From Pedobacter changchengzhani (GTDB taxonomy: Bacteria; Bacteroidota; Bacteroidia; Sphingobacteriales; Sphingobacteriaceae): a DNA stretch of 64,000 nt. The notes beneath the pieces are model-generated. The model ran no database searches, was not told where the DNA came from, and saw only the letters and a list, made by a program, of their open reading frames with translations. This document shows, piece by piece, positions 34,378 to 43,956 of the stretch (within the stretch, counting starts at the first letter, position 1; every line of letters starts with the position of its first letter). The position numbers and the translations under genes are program-made. The stretch lies in contig NZ_SJCY01000001.1 in assembly GCF_004354365.1 (NCBI RefSeq), positions 554,459 through 618,458 of the forward strand. Reading direction: 5' to 3'.

Positions 34378-35673
34378 ATGAGAGATATCTCGATGATTTT
34401 AAAAAGTGTTCGGAATTCGTTATTCCTTTTTACAGCAATTTCTGTATTGGCGGTTTCTACCGTTAGTGCGCAGGATGCTAAAGAAGGTAGAACGCTTTTC
34501 AAGGCTAAATGTTCATCATGCCACGCATTGGATGCAAAATTGATTGGTCCGGCATTAACTGGCGTGAGCGATCGTCACCCTGAGGCCTTCCTATTAAAAT
34601 GGATTCCAAATTCGCAAGGGCTGGTTGCTTCAGGAGATCCTGCGGCTGTTAAACTTTACAACGAGAATGGTAAAATTGCCATGACTTCGTTTCCTGAATT
34701 GGACGAAGGAAAGGTTAAAAGTATTTTAGCATACATCAAAGAAGGCGAGCCTAAACCAGTTGCTGCTGCCGGCGGAGCTGCGCCTGTACAAGATGATACC
34801 GTTTCTGGTTTATCTATAGCTGGTATTATTGGTATCATTTTAGTTGCCATCGTAATATTAGTTATTTTGGCTCGTGCTGGTAAATTGTTAGAGCGTTTAA
34901 TCTTACAAAAACAAGGTATAGAAACAGAAGATGATATGCCACTTAGCGTGGGTGTTCGTAAAATGTTCCGCAACAAGAAATTTGTATTGTTCTTTGTTTT
35001 ATGTATTGCAATTGCTTTAGGTTCTTGGGGATGGATGGGCATGTGGAATACAGGTGTACACACAGGTTACCAACCTGTTCAGCCGATTAAGTTTTCACAC
35101 GAGCTTCATGCTGGTATAAACCAAATCGATTGTCAATATTGCCACAATGGTGCTTTCAAATCGAAAAATGCTACAATTCCATCATTAAATGTTTGTATGA
35201 ATTGCCATAAAGCAGTTCAGGCAAGAGATAAATATGATGGTCAAATTTCTCCAGAAATTCAAAAGATTTACAATGCATTGGGTTACGATCCTGAAACTCA
35301 GAAATACGATCCAAATCAGCAAAAGCCAATGGAGTGGGTGCGTGTGCACAACTTGCCAGATTTTGCCTACTTTAATCACTCGCAACACGTTGTTGTAGCT
35401 GCAGATGCGATTCGTAAGGCTAAAGGCTTGCAGCCAAACGAACCAGTTTGTTATGCTTGTCATGGTCCGGTTAATACAATGGAAGAAATTTATCAATATT
35501 CTCCGCTAACCATGAAATGGTGTATCAACTGCCATAAAGAAACTGATATCTCAGGACAGAAAGACAATGCTTTCTACACTAAAGTGATTGAAGCACACGA
35601 GAAAATCAAAAAAGGAGAAAAAATTACCCCAGCTTTATTGGGTGGTTTAGAGTGTGGTAAGTGCCACTATTAA
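34378..35673 (+). CDS. actA: Alternative complex III multiheme cytochrome c subunit A
   Basis: ActA carries electrons from quinol oxidation within alternative complex III to the periplasmic cytochrome. The 431-residue protein has an exported N-terminus and then six CxxCH heme-binding motifs: CSSCH in a mono-heme cytochrome c domain (residues about 30-120), and CQYCH, CMNCH, CYACH, CINCH and CGKCH in the C-terminal half. Two hydrophobic segments (IAGIIGIILVAIVILVILAR and FVLFFVLCIAIALGSWGWMG) separate the two parts. The ATG at 34378 is preferred to a GTG three codons upstream; an ATG at 34393 is also possible. It is the first gene of the respiratory locus. Confidence 0.92.
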   Translation: MRDISMILKSVRNSLFLFTAISVLAVSTVSAQDAKEGRTLFKAKCSSCHALDAKLIGPALTGVSDRHPEAFLLKWIPNSQGLVASGDPAAVKLYNENGKIAMTSFPELDEGKVKSILAYIKEGEPKPVAAAGGAAPVQDDTVSGLSIAGIIGIILVAIVILVILARAGKLLERLILQKQGIETEDDMPLSVGVRKMFRNKKFVLFFVLCIAIALGSWGWMGMWNTGVHTGYQPVQPIKFSHELHAGINQIDCQYCHNGAFKSKNATIPSLNVCMNCHKAVQARDKYDGQISPEIQKIYNALGYDPETQKYDPNQQKPMEWVRVHNLPDFAYFNHSQHVVVAADAIRKAKGLQPNEPVCYACHGPVNTMEEIYQYSPLTMKWCINCHKETDISGQKDNAFYTKVIEAHEKIKKGEKITPALLGGLECGKCHY

Positions 35674-35721
35674 TAGATTAGAATTTTTTAAGAACGTTCG
35701 ATAAACAGTAATATAGCTTAA

Positions 35722-38700
35722 ATGGAAAGCAACAAAAAATACTGGAAAGGCCTAGAGGAGTATAAAAATACCCCCGATTTTGTTGAAAACAGCAAAAACG
35801 AATTCGCCGAGCCACTTCCAATAGAAGATGTTTTAAATGAAGCAGGGTTAAGTACCGTAACTCCACGCCGCGACTTTTTAAAGGCGTTAGGTTTTGGCTT
35901 AGGTGCTGTAACGTTAGCAGCATGTCAAACTGCACCTATTCATAAATCAATCCCTTACCTGATAAAACCTGAAGAGGTTACACCAGGGATTCCTAATTAT
36001 TATACTTCTAGCTATAACGGCCAGAGTATTTTGGTTAAAACTAGAGAGGGTAGGCCAATTAAAATTGAGGTAAATCCTAATGCAGGTGCGTTTAATAGAG
36101 GTACTGATGCAAGAACTCAAGCTTCGGTATTGGATTTATACGATGTTTCTAAATTAAGATCACCTGTTCTTAAAAACGAAGAAACAACTTGGGCAAAGGT
36201 TGATGCTTTTGTTAAGCAAGCTTTAACAAGTGCGCAAAGCTCGGGCAAAAAAATTGCCATTGTTTCTTCTACGATAAATAGCCCTTCTACTAAAGCAGTA
36301 ATTGCAGATTTTATTGTAAAATATCCAGCAGCTAAATTGGTGCAGTATGATGCCGTTTCTTACACTGGTATTATTCAAGCAAATAAAAATAGCTTTGGTA
36401 AAGCAGTATTACCTAAATACAATTTTGATAAGGCTGATTTTATTTTAAGTTTCGGAGCTGATTTCTTAGGAACTTGGATTAATGGAGAATCGTTCATTTC
36501 TCAATATACTTCTAATCGTAACTATAAATCGTTAGAAAATAAGAAAATGAGTCGCCACATTCAATTTGAAAGTGGAATGAGCGTAACAGGTACTAACGCA
36601 GATACACGCGTGCCAATAAAATTATCAGAAGAAGGACCTGCTTTAATCGCATTATACAACGCAATTACTGGTCAGTCTTTAGCTGGTGGTACATTGGGTA
36701 GTAATGCAATGGCCGATAAGGTTATTAAATTAGCTGCAAAAGAACTGACGCAAAGTAAAGGTAAAGGCCTTGTAGTTTGTGGTTCTAACGATGTTTCTAC
36801 TCAAATTTTAGTAAACGCTATAAATGTTGCAATAGGAAGTTACGGGTCAACAATCGATTTAGATAATCCATGTAATTTATTCGGTGGAAACGATGCAGAA
36901 TTTGCTGAGTTAATTGCCGAAATGAATCGTGGGGAAGTTGGTGCAGTGTTATTTTTAAATAGCAACCCGGTTTACGATTCTATCGATACTAAGAAATTTA
37001 CAGATGCATTAGCAAAAGTGCCTTCAAAAATTTCGTTTTCAGATCGTTCAGATGAAACGGCATCACTATGTGATGCAATTGCAATCGACCATAACTATTT
37101 AGAATCTTGGGGTGATGCTAGTGCTTACGAAGGTACTATCTCCATCGTTCAGCCAACAATTAATCCGGTTTTCAACAGTCGTCAGGCTGAAGAGAGCTTG
37201 TTAACATGGGCTGATGCACCAGAAAAATCGTATTATAAATATGTTCGCAGTGCTTGGGAAGCTAAGGTTTTACCTTCGTTAAGCCTAACTTGGGAAGATG
37301 TTTTGGAAAAAGGTATTGTTAATTTACCTGCAAAAACTGCTGTTGCTTATAACTTTAGTTTAGCTTTAGATAGCGTAACAACTACCATTTTAAATAATAG
37401 TAAAGCATTAAATAAAGATATTCAAGTTCAGTTATACGAAAGTATAGGCATACGTGATGGTAAGCATGGCAATAACGCATTTATGCAAGAATTGCCAGAT
37501 CCGGTTACCAAAGTAACTTGGGACAATTACGTTGCACTATCTCACAAAACAGCTGAGTCTTTAAAAGTATCAGAATTTGATGTTGTTAATGTTAAAGGAT
37601 CAAATGGTTACTCAATTGATTTACCGGTTTTAATTCAACCGGGTCAGGCACAAGGAACAGCATCAATAGCTGTAGGTTATGGACGTACAAAGGCTGGTAA
37701 AGCAGGCAATAGCGTAGGTCAGAATGCATATCCGTTAGCGAGTTTTGTAAATGGTACGTTGCAATATGCGGGTACAGTTACGATAACAGCTACTGGTGGT
37801 CACCATGAACTTGCACAAACTCAAACGCATCATTCAATTGAAGGACGTAATATTATCCGCGAAGCTTCCTTTAAGGATTATTTAAAAAATCCTGCGGCCG
37901 GAACTGGAAACAGTGAAGAGAAGAAAAAAGAATACGCAGAGAATGACCTTTGGCCTGATTATGTTAAGTTAGGTAATAACTGGGTTATGGCTATCGATTT
38001 AAATGCTTGTACCGGATGTGGTGCTTGTGTGGTAGCTTGTAACGTAGAAAATAATGTGCCAGTTGTTGGTAGAGACGAAGTTCGTCGCCGCCGTGAAATG
38101 CACTGGATCCGTATCGATCGTTATTACAGTTATGACGATAACGGAAAAGAGGTTACAAAAGAGAGACAGATTGATCACTTAGAAAATTTCGATAACGTTT
38201 CTGTTGTGTATCAGCCAATGTTATGTCAACATTGTGATCATGCACCTTGCGAAACTGTTTGTCCTGTTTTGGCTACCGTTCACTCATCAGATGGTTTAAA
38301 CCACATGGCTTATAACCGTTGTGTAGGTACAAGATATTGTGCAAATAACTGTCCGTATAAAGTTCGCCGTTTCAACTGGTTCAATTACTGGAACGATTCT
38401 CGTTTCGATAACTACTTAAATAACGAGTTTACCCAATTGGTACTTAATCCTGATGTTACAACACGTTCTCGTGGAGTAATGGAGAAATGTTCAATGTGTA
38501 TTCAGCGTATCCAAGCAGGGAAATTAAAAGCTAAAATTGAAAAACGCCCATTGAAAGATGGGGATATCACAATGGCTTGTCAACAAGCTTGCCCAGCAAA
38601 TGCTATCATATTTGGTGATTCAAACGATCCTAAATCTGAAGTTTCCATTGCTTTAAAATCTGAACGTATTTATTACGTGTTAGAAGAAATCAATGTTAAA

Positions 38701-38766
38701 CCAGGTATTGGCTACATGACAAAAATTAGAAACATAGATACAACCATACAAGCAGCAGAAGCTTAG
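35722..38766 (+). CDS. actB: Alternative complex III iron-sulfur subunit B
   Basis: A 1014-residue fusion of a molybdopterin-oxidoreductase-like domain (about 75-700), which in this family lacks the cofactor, and a four-cluster ferredoxin domain (about 755-1000). It begins with a Tat-like RRDFLKALGFGLGAVTLAAC (Arg pair 49-50, potential lipobox Cys68), matching the displaced Tat signal of this family. Cysteine motifs in the ferredoxin part are CTGCGACVVAC, CQHCDHAPCETVC, CVGTRYCANNCPYKVRRF, CSMC and CQQAC. It forms the electron wire of the complex with the ActA and ActC subunits. It follows actA by 48 bp. Confidence 0.95.
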   Translation: MESNKKYWKGLEEYKNTPDFVENSKNEFAEPLPIEDVLNEAGLSTVTPRRDFLKALGFGLGAVTLAACQTAPIHKSIPYLIKPEEVTPGIPNYYTSSYNGQSILVKTREGRPIKIEVNPNAGAFNRGTDARTQASVLDLYDVSKLRSPVLKNEETTWAKVDAFVKQALTSAQSSGKKIAIVSSTINSPSTKAVIADFIVKYPAAKLVQYDAVSYTGIIQANKNSFGKAVLPKYNFDKADFILSFGADFLGTWINGESFISQYTSNRNYKSLENKKMSRHIQFESGMSVTGTNADTRVPIKLSEEGPALIALYNAITGQSLAGGTLGSNAMADKVIKLAAKELTQSKGKGLVVCGSNDVSTQILVNAINVAIGSYGSTIDLDNPCNLFGGNDAEFAELIAEMNRGEVGAVLFLNSNPVYDSIDTKKFTDALAKVPSKISFSDRSDETASLCDAIAIDHNYLESWGDASAYEGTISIVQPTINPVFNSRQAEESLLTWADAPEKSYYKYVRSAWEAKVLPSLSLTWEDVLEKGIVNLPAKTAVAYNFSLALDSVTTTILNNSKALNKDIQVQLYESIGIRDGKHGNNAFMQELPDPVTKVTWDNYVALSHKTAESLKVSEFDVVNVKGSNGYSIDLPVLIQPGQAQGTASIAVGYGRTKAGKAGNSVGQNAYPLASFVNGTLQYAGTVTITATGGHHELAQTQTHHSIEGRNIIREASFKDYLKNPAAGTGNSEEKKKEYAENDLWPDYVKLGNNWVMAIDLNACTGCGACVVACNVENNVPVVGRDEVRRRREMHWIRIDRYYSYDDNGKEVTKERQIDHLENFDNVSVVYQPMLCQHCDHAPCETVCPVLATVHSSDGLNHMAYNRCVGTRYCANNCPYKVRRFNWFNYWNDSRFDNYLNNEFTQLVLNPDVTTRSRGVMEKCSMCIQRIQAGKLKAKIEKRPLKDGDITMACQQACPANAIIFGDSNDPKSEVSIALKSERIYYVLEEINVKPGIGYMTKIRNIDTTIQAAEA

Positions 38767-38788
38767 TATTAAGAATAGATAATAAATT

Positions 38789-40261
38789 ATGTCAGGACAT
38801 AACGAATCAATACTTAGAGAACCATTAATTACGGGCGATAACATTACGTATGCAAAAATTACGGATGATATTTTGGGCCCAGTAGAAAACAAGCCAAACA
38901 AAGCTTGGTGGATTGGTTTCACTTTTGCCTCATTAGGTGCTTTACTTTGGGTATGTGCGGTAAGCTATACTTTTTGGACAGGTATTGGGGCTTGGGGATT
39001 AAATAAAACAGTTGGATGGGCGTGGGACATTACGGGTTTCGTTTGGTGGGTAGGTATCGGTCACGCTGGAACATTAATTTCAGCAGTACTATTGCTCTTC
39101 CGTCAAAATTGGCGTAACTCAATTAACCGCTCTGCAGAAGCAATGACAATTTTTGCTGTAATTTGTGCAGCTACTTACGTTGTTTCTCACATGGGTCGCC
39201 CTTGGTTAGCATATTGGGTTTTACCATTGCCAAATCAATTTGGATCACTTTGGGTAAACTTTAACTCTCCATTGGTTTGGGATATGTTTGCAATCTCGAC
39301 TTATTTCTCGGTATCGTTACTATTCTGGTACACAGGTTTATTGCCAGATATTGCAACAATTCGCGATAGAGCAACTGGAATGCGCAAGAAAATTTATACG
39401 ATCTTCTCTTTCGGTTGGACAGGTAGTGTTAAGACTTGGCAACGTTTCGAAGCTGTATCTTTAATTTTAGCAGGTATTGCAACGCCATTAGTATTATCGG
39501 TACACACTATTGTATCTATGGACTTTGCAACATCAGTAATTCCAGGATGGCACACTACAATCTTCCCTCCTTACTTTGTGGCTGGAGCAATCTTCTCTGG
39601 TTTCGCAATGGTACAAACATTATTATTGGTAGCTAGAAAAGTTTTAGGTTTAGAGAATTACATCACCATGTTTCATATAGAATCGATGAATAAGATCATC
39701 CTTTTAACGGGGTCGATTGTAGGTGTAGCTTATTTAACTGAATTCTTCATTGCATGGTATTCTGGTTCAGAATATGAGCAATATACTTTCTTAAACAGAT
39801 TTATAGGTCCTTATTGGTGGGCAGGCTGTATGATGTACGGTTGTAACGTGCTAATGACCCAATTAATGTGGTTTAAAAAGATTAGAACGAATATCCGTCT
39901 GTCTTGGTGTCTATCTATAGTAGTGAACATTGGTATGTGGTTCGAGCGTTTCGTTATTATCGTACTTTCATTACACAGAGATTATTTACCTTCAAGTTGG
40001 GCAATGTTTTATCCTACTTGGGTAGATGTAAGTGTATTCGTAGGTTCAATTGGCCTTTTCTTTACCTTATTCTTATTATTCTTAAGGGTTTTACCTTCTA
40101 TTGCAATTGCAGAGGTTAAATTATTATTAAAGACTTCGAGTGAGCAGGCTAAGATGCAACAGATTAAATCTGGACACGAAAACAAAGAATATGTGGCTGA
40201 GTACATTGAATCTTTAGAGAAATTCGATAGTGTTAAACAAGAAGATTACGCAAAACTATAA
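38789..40261 (+). CDS. actC: Alternative complex III membrane subunit C (NrfD-like)
   Basis: A 490-residue NrfD/polysulfide-reductase-like membrane protein with about ten hydrophobic helices, the quinol-binding membrane anchor of alternative complex III. Typical segments are VWWVGIGHAGTLISAVLLLF, a conserved VVSHMGRPWLAYWVLPLPNQ stretch, and FVSSIGLFFTLFLLFLR-type helices near the end (VDVSVFVGSIGLFFTLFLLF). The soluble C-terminal 40 residues are charged (HENKEYVAEYIESLEKFD). It starts 22 bases after actB, and its stop lies 2 bases before actD, indicating one transcript. Confidence 0.95.
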   Translation: MSGHNESILREPLITGDNITYAKITDDILGPVENKPNKAWWIGFTFASLGALLWVCAVSYTFWTGIGAWGLNKTVGWAWDITGFVWWVGIGHAGTLISAVLLLFRQNWRNSINRSAEAMTIFAVICAATYVVSHMGRPWLAYWVLPLPNQFGSLWVNFNSPLVWDMFAISTYFSVSLLFWYTGLLPDIATIRDRATGMRKKIYTIFSFGWTGSVKTWQRFEAVSLILAGIATPLVLSVHTIVSMDFATSVIPGWHTTIFPPYFVAGAIFSGFAMVQTLLLVARKVLGLENYITMFHIESMNKIILLTGSIVGVAYLTEFFIAWYSGSEYEQYTFLNRFIGPYWWAGCMMYGCNVLMTQLMWFKKIRTNIRLSWCLSIVVNIGMWFERFVIIVLSLHRDYLPSSWAMFYPTWVDVSVFVGSIGLFFTLFLLFLRVLPSIAIAEVKLLLKTSSEQAKMQQIKSGHENKEYVAEYIESLEKFDSVKQEDYAKL

Positions 40262-40263
40262 CA

Positions 40264-40800
40264 ATGAGTAATATTAAATATATTTTAGGCAGTTTTGGCG
40301 ATCCTGATGAAATGATGCATGGCATTGATAAACTTCAGGAAAATAACATCAGTATTTTTGATGTATATACACCAATGCCAATACACGGAATAGAAGCCAA
40401 ATTGGGCATTAAAAGGTCAAGAATTGATATCGCTGCTTTCTGCTTTGGCATTACAGGAACATGCGCGGCCTTTGCTTTAATTTATTTCTGTGCAGTAATT
40501 GATTGGAAAGTAAATATTGGTGGTAAGCCATCGTTCGCATTTCCAGATTTTATTCCAATTATGTTCGAACTTACAGTGTTGTTCTGTGCTTTCGGGATGG
40601 TTTTAACTTATTACGCATCAACACATTTATTTCCGGGCAGAGCGCCGAGAGTAATGGATTTACGAGCTACAAACGATCGTTTTGTAATTGCAATTGATGC
40701 TAAAGAAAATGTAGCACACCTAGAAATTGACAGTCTGTTAAAAGGTGCTGGTGCTTTAGAAGTAAAATATAATGAAAGGAAGTACATTAGCTATGAATAA
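40264..40800 (+). CDS. actD: Alternative complex III subunit D (DUF3341)
   Basis: A 178-residue DUF3341 protein with two transmembrane helices (around residues 60-85 and 95-115) and a soluble N-terminal segment beginning with KYILGSFGDPDEMMHGIDKL and VYTPMPIHGIEAKLGIKRS. ActD is a structural subunit that caps the membrane arm of alternative complex III. Its final codons overlap the next start (ATGAATAA), so actE is translationally coupled to it. Confidence 0.94.
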   Translation: MSNIKYILGSFGDPDEMMHGIDKLQENNISIFDVYTPMPIHGIEAKLGIKRSRIDIAAFCFGITGTCAAFALIYFCAVIDWKVNIGGKPSFAFPDFIPIMFELTVLFCAFGMVLTYYASTHLFPGRAPRVMDLRATNDRFVIAIDAKENVAHLEIDSLLKGAGALEVKYNERKYISYE

Positions 40801-41395
40801 GAATAAATTTGTTTATGCCGTGTTTGTAGCTTTTGCATTTGTGGCTACGTTTTCGGCTTGTAAAGATAAACGCAGTACAGGCTTAGAATATGCAAGGAAT
40901 ATGTATGATCCGATTGCTTTAAATCCTGATCAACCGGTTGATACGACTAATAAATATTTATCTAGTTTTAAAGGACAGGCAGCTCAAACGCCACCAGCAA
41001 ACACAAAGCCAGTAGGTTTTAAAGAATATGATGAATTTCCTAATAACCAAGAGGGTTATGTAGCTGCAGGTGCAACAATGGTTAATCCATTACCTGTTGA
41101 TACAACGAATTTGGCAGAAGGCAAGCATTTATATACTGTGTTTTGTAGCCCTTGCCATGGTGATAAAGGAAATGGTCAAGGTCATCTGGTGCAGATAGAG
41201 AAATTTAGTGGAGTGCCGTCGTACCACGAAGGTAGTTCATCTAGAGGTGGTAACATGAAAGATCTTACTGCAGGTAAAATTTACCACACTATAACTTACG
41301 GATTAAATAACATGGGTTCGCATGCCTCGCAAATTACACCAACAGATCGTTGGAAAGTAGTGATGTATGTACAAGAATTACAAAAAGGACAATAG
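40793..41395 (+). CDS. actE: Alternative complex III monoheme cytochrome c, lipoprotein (subunit E)
   Basis: ActE is the membrane-anchored monoheme cytochrome c of the complex. The ATG at 40793 gives MNKNKFVYAVFVAFAFVATF followed by SAC, a lipoprotein signal; an in-frame ATG at 40772 would precede it with seven unlikely residues. The heme motif is CSPCHGDKGNGQGH (near residue 115), and the axial methionine is probably in NNMGSHASQI. It overlaps the end of actD by 8 bases. It passes electrons to the caa3 oxidase genes further along. Confidence 0.93.
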   Translation: MNKNKFVYAVFVAFAFVATFSACKDKRSTGLEYARNMYDPIALNPDQPVDTTNKYLSSFKGQAAQTPPANTKPVGFKEYDEFPNNQEGYVAAGATMVNPLPVDTTNLAEGKHLYTVFCSPCHGDKGNGQGHLVQIEKFSGVPSYHEGSSSRGGNMKDLTAGKIYHTITYGLNNMGSHASQITPTDRWKVVMYVQELQKGQ

Positions 41396-41410
41396 TAAAG
41401 CATAATATAA

Positions 41411-42625
41411 ATGGGAACTCACAATATTAATTTTAGTGAACAGTTTGAGTTTACTGGTAAAGCAAAAACTTTAAGCATTGTAGGCATCGTTTTGGGTGTC
41501 GCCGCTATCGCTTATGGCTTTCTAAGTGGTCTTCACGAGCGTACTTTTGCTAACTTGTTACTTATGGCCTACTACTTTGCATGCGTTTGTATGTCAGGTA
41601 CATTTTTCCTAGCCATTCAGTATGTTGCACAGGCAGGTTGGTCAGCATCAATTCTTAGAGTACCGCAAGCGATGGCAAAAACCTTGCCTATTGCTTCAAT
41701 AATACTTATCGTTATTATTTCAGCCGGTCTTTATTCTCACAATTTATATCATCACTGGCATGCAGATGGCATTACAGATATAAAAAGTCCGAATTATGAT
41801 TCGATTATCGCTAACAAATCAGCCTTTTTAAACGTACCATTCTTTATGGGTCGTATGGTGTTGTTTTTGGGTTTATACAGCATCTTTTCGATGATGTTTG
41901 CTAAACTTTCTTACAATGAAGATTTAGCCGGTGGATTGAATTCGCACAGGAGAAGTTTTAAAATTGCTTGTGTTTTCTTAGTAATTTATGGTTTTACAAC
42001 GCCAATATTTGCTTTTGATGCGGTGATGTCTTTAGAAGCGCATTGGTTTTCTACAATGTTTGGTTGGTATAACTTTGCGGCAATGTGGGTAAGCAGCTTA
42101 GCCATTATCGCGGTAATGCTTATCTTATTGAGAAGAGCAGGGTATATGAAATGGGTAAACGATAGTCATCTTCATAACTTAGGCCAGTTTATATTTGGTT
42201 TCTCCATATTCTGGACTTATGTTTGGTTTGCACAGTTTTTATTAATCTATTATGCAAACATTCCTGAAGAAACCGTATATTTTGCGAAGAGATTCGAATA
42301 TTACAAGTTTTGGTTTTTCTTAAATTTATTAATGAATTTCTTAGCACCAGTATTGTTGCTAATGGATAGAGATAATAAAAGAGGCGATTCGAAATTGCTA
42401 ATTGTTTGTATCATCGTTTTAGTTGGGCATTGGGTTGATTATTACCAAATGATTATGCCAGGAGCTGTGCAAGCAGGAGAAAATGGATTTGGTGTTATTG
42501 AGATAGGTACTGCTGTAGGATTTGTAGGATTGTTTACCTTCACGGTATTAACAGCACTTAGTAAAAAGTCACTTATCGCTAAAAATCATCCATTATTGCA
42601 AGAAAGTTTGCATCATCAACTTTAA
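41411..42625 (+). CDS. actF: Alternative complex III membrane subunit F
   Basis: A 404-residue polytopic membrane protein, the second quinol-side membrane subunit of alternative complex III and a relative of ActC. It has ten hydrophobic segments (for example IVGIVLGVAAIAYGFLSGL, FFLAIQYVAQAGWSASILRV, FGWYNFAAMWVSSLAIIAVM) and conserved FWTYVWFAQFLLIYYANIPE and VGHWVDYYQMIMPG stretches. It follows actE by 15 bp and precedes coxB by 67 bp, so the complex III and oxidase genes are adjacent and probably cotranscribed. Confidence 0.93.
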   Translation: MGTHNINFSEQFEFTGKAKTLSIVGIVLGVAAIAYGFLSGLHERTFANLLLMAYYFACVCMSGTFFLAIQYVAQAGWSASILRVPQAMAKTLPIASIILIVIISAGLYSHNLYHHWHADGITDIKSPNYDSIIANKSAFLNVPFFMGRMVLFLGLYSIFSMMFAKLSYNEDLAGGLNSHRRSFKIACVFLVIYGFTTPIFAFDAVMSLEAHWFSTMFGWYNFAAMWVSSLAIIAVMLILLRRAGYMKWVNDSHLHNLGQFIFGFSIFWTYVWFAQFLLIYYANIPEETVYFAKRFEYYKFWFFLNLLMNFLAPVLLLMDRDNKRGDSKLLIVCIIVLVGHWVDYYQMIMPGAVQAGENGFGVIEIGTAVGFVGLFTFTVLTALSKKSLIAKNHPLLQESLHHQL

Positions 42626-42692
42626 TAGGTGATTTTTTAAGGGCAAATATTTAATTATTATTGTAGAAGTACAACGTACTACTTTTAAAGAA

Positions 42693-43931
42693 ATGAGTTT
42701 AAAAAAGTTTATCACGAATAAGACGACCGCAGCATTAGCAGTTTTACTAATTGTTTTTGCGAACACTAGCGCATTTGCACAAAGTGCAGCAGCAGCGGCA
42801 ATGCCGGCGGGTCCAAAGCCTGTGGATATGGGCGAGGTTTACAAATCAGTAATATTTTACGGGCTGATTTTTTTAGCCGTTTGTTTATTCATAAGCATTA
42901 TTGGCAGGGCCTTAAAGGTTTATGAATTGAGCCAAGAAGCACAAGGGAAAACCTTAGGTATAAATTGGGATAAGATAAATGCTATGCTGTTTGCGTTTGC
43001 CCTGATAATTGGTTTGTATGCGTTATATTGGGAATACACAGTTCATGGAGCGATGATTTTGCCAGCGGCTTCATCAGAGCACGGGAAACGTATCGATACA
43101 ATGTTTAACATTACGTTGATTCTTACCACAATTGTAATGGTGATAACGCATATCTTATTATTCGGTTTCGCATACATTTATAAATATTCGCCTAAGCGTA
43201 AAGCTTACTATTACCCGCATAATAATACAATCGAGAAAATTTGGACAATTGTACCGGCTTTAGTTTTAACTATTTTGGTTTTAATGGGCTTTTTAACGTG
43301 GCGTTCTATTTTTTACAAAACAGTGGATCCAAATAATAAACCCATCCAAATCGAGGTAACTTCTGAGCAGTTTAAGTGGTCGATTCGTTATCCAGGAGCT
43401 GATGGAATTGTTGGTAAAAAGAATTATAAATTAACTACTACATCAAATTTGCTAGGTATTGATTTTACAGATATAAATTCTCGTGATGATCAAATGGCAG
43501 ATGAAATGGTTATTCCAGTTGGTAAGCCTATTAAATTAATCTTGAATAGTAAAGATGTAATTCACAGTTTTTATATGCCTCAATTTAGGGTACAGTTGAA
43601 TACAGTGCCAGGTATGCAAACTATTTTTGAGTTTACGCCTACAGAAACAACTAAACAGATGCAGGAAAAACTTAACGACCCAACTTTTAAATTTCTTTTC
43701 TATTGTGCAAAAATTTGTGGTGGTGGCCACTACAATATGCAAAAAGATGTTAGGGTGGTAAGTGAAAGTGAATATAAAGATTGGTTGGCTAAGCAAAAAC
43801 CATACTTGAATGATGATTTGAGAAAAGAATTTAATATGCCTGTTTTGGCTCCCGCTCCTTCAGTAAAGGGAGATTCGACAAAGGCAGACTCTGCTGCTGT
43901 TAAAAACAAAACATTAGCTTTAAATAAATAA
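42693..43931 (+). CDS. coxB: Cytochrome c oxidase subunit II
   Basis: Accepts electrons from cytochrome c through the binuclear CuA site. The 412-residue protein has an exported N-terminus (FANTSAFAQSAAAAAM), three hydrophobic segments (near 50, 95 and 145, then 190) and a periplasmic cupredoxin domain from about residue 220. CuA ligands are visible: the first His in VIHSFYMPQFRVQ, and CAKICGGGHYNM with two Cys, His and Met. The usual Glu between the two cysteines is Lys, as I recall is common in this phylum. A Lys/Ala-rich tail ends the protein. It is followed 25 bases later by subunit I. Confidence 0.95.
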   Translation: MSLKKFITNKTTAALAVLLIVFANTSAFAQSAAAAAMPAGPKPVDMGEVYKSVIFYGLIFLAVCLFISIIGRALKVYELSQEAQGKTLGINWDKINAMLFAFALIIGLYALYWEYTVHGAMILPAASSEHGKRIDTMFNITLILTTIVMVITHILLFGFAYIYKYSPKRKAYYYPHNNTIEKIWTIVPALVLTILVLMGFLTWRSIFYKTVDPNNKPIQIEVTSEQFKWSIRYPGADGIVGKKNYKLTTTSNLLGIDFTDINSRDDQMADEMVIPVGKPIKLILNSKDVIHSFYMPQFRVQLNTVPGMQTIFEFTPTETTKQMQEKLNDPTFKFLFYCAKICGGGHYNMQKDVRVVSESEYKDWLAKQKPYLNDDLRKEFNMPVLAPAPSVKGDSTKADSAAVKNKTLALNK

Positions 43932-43956
43932 TATACCTGAAGAGCGCAAAAAAATT

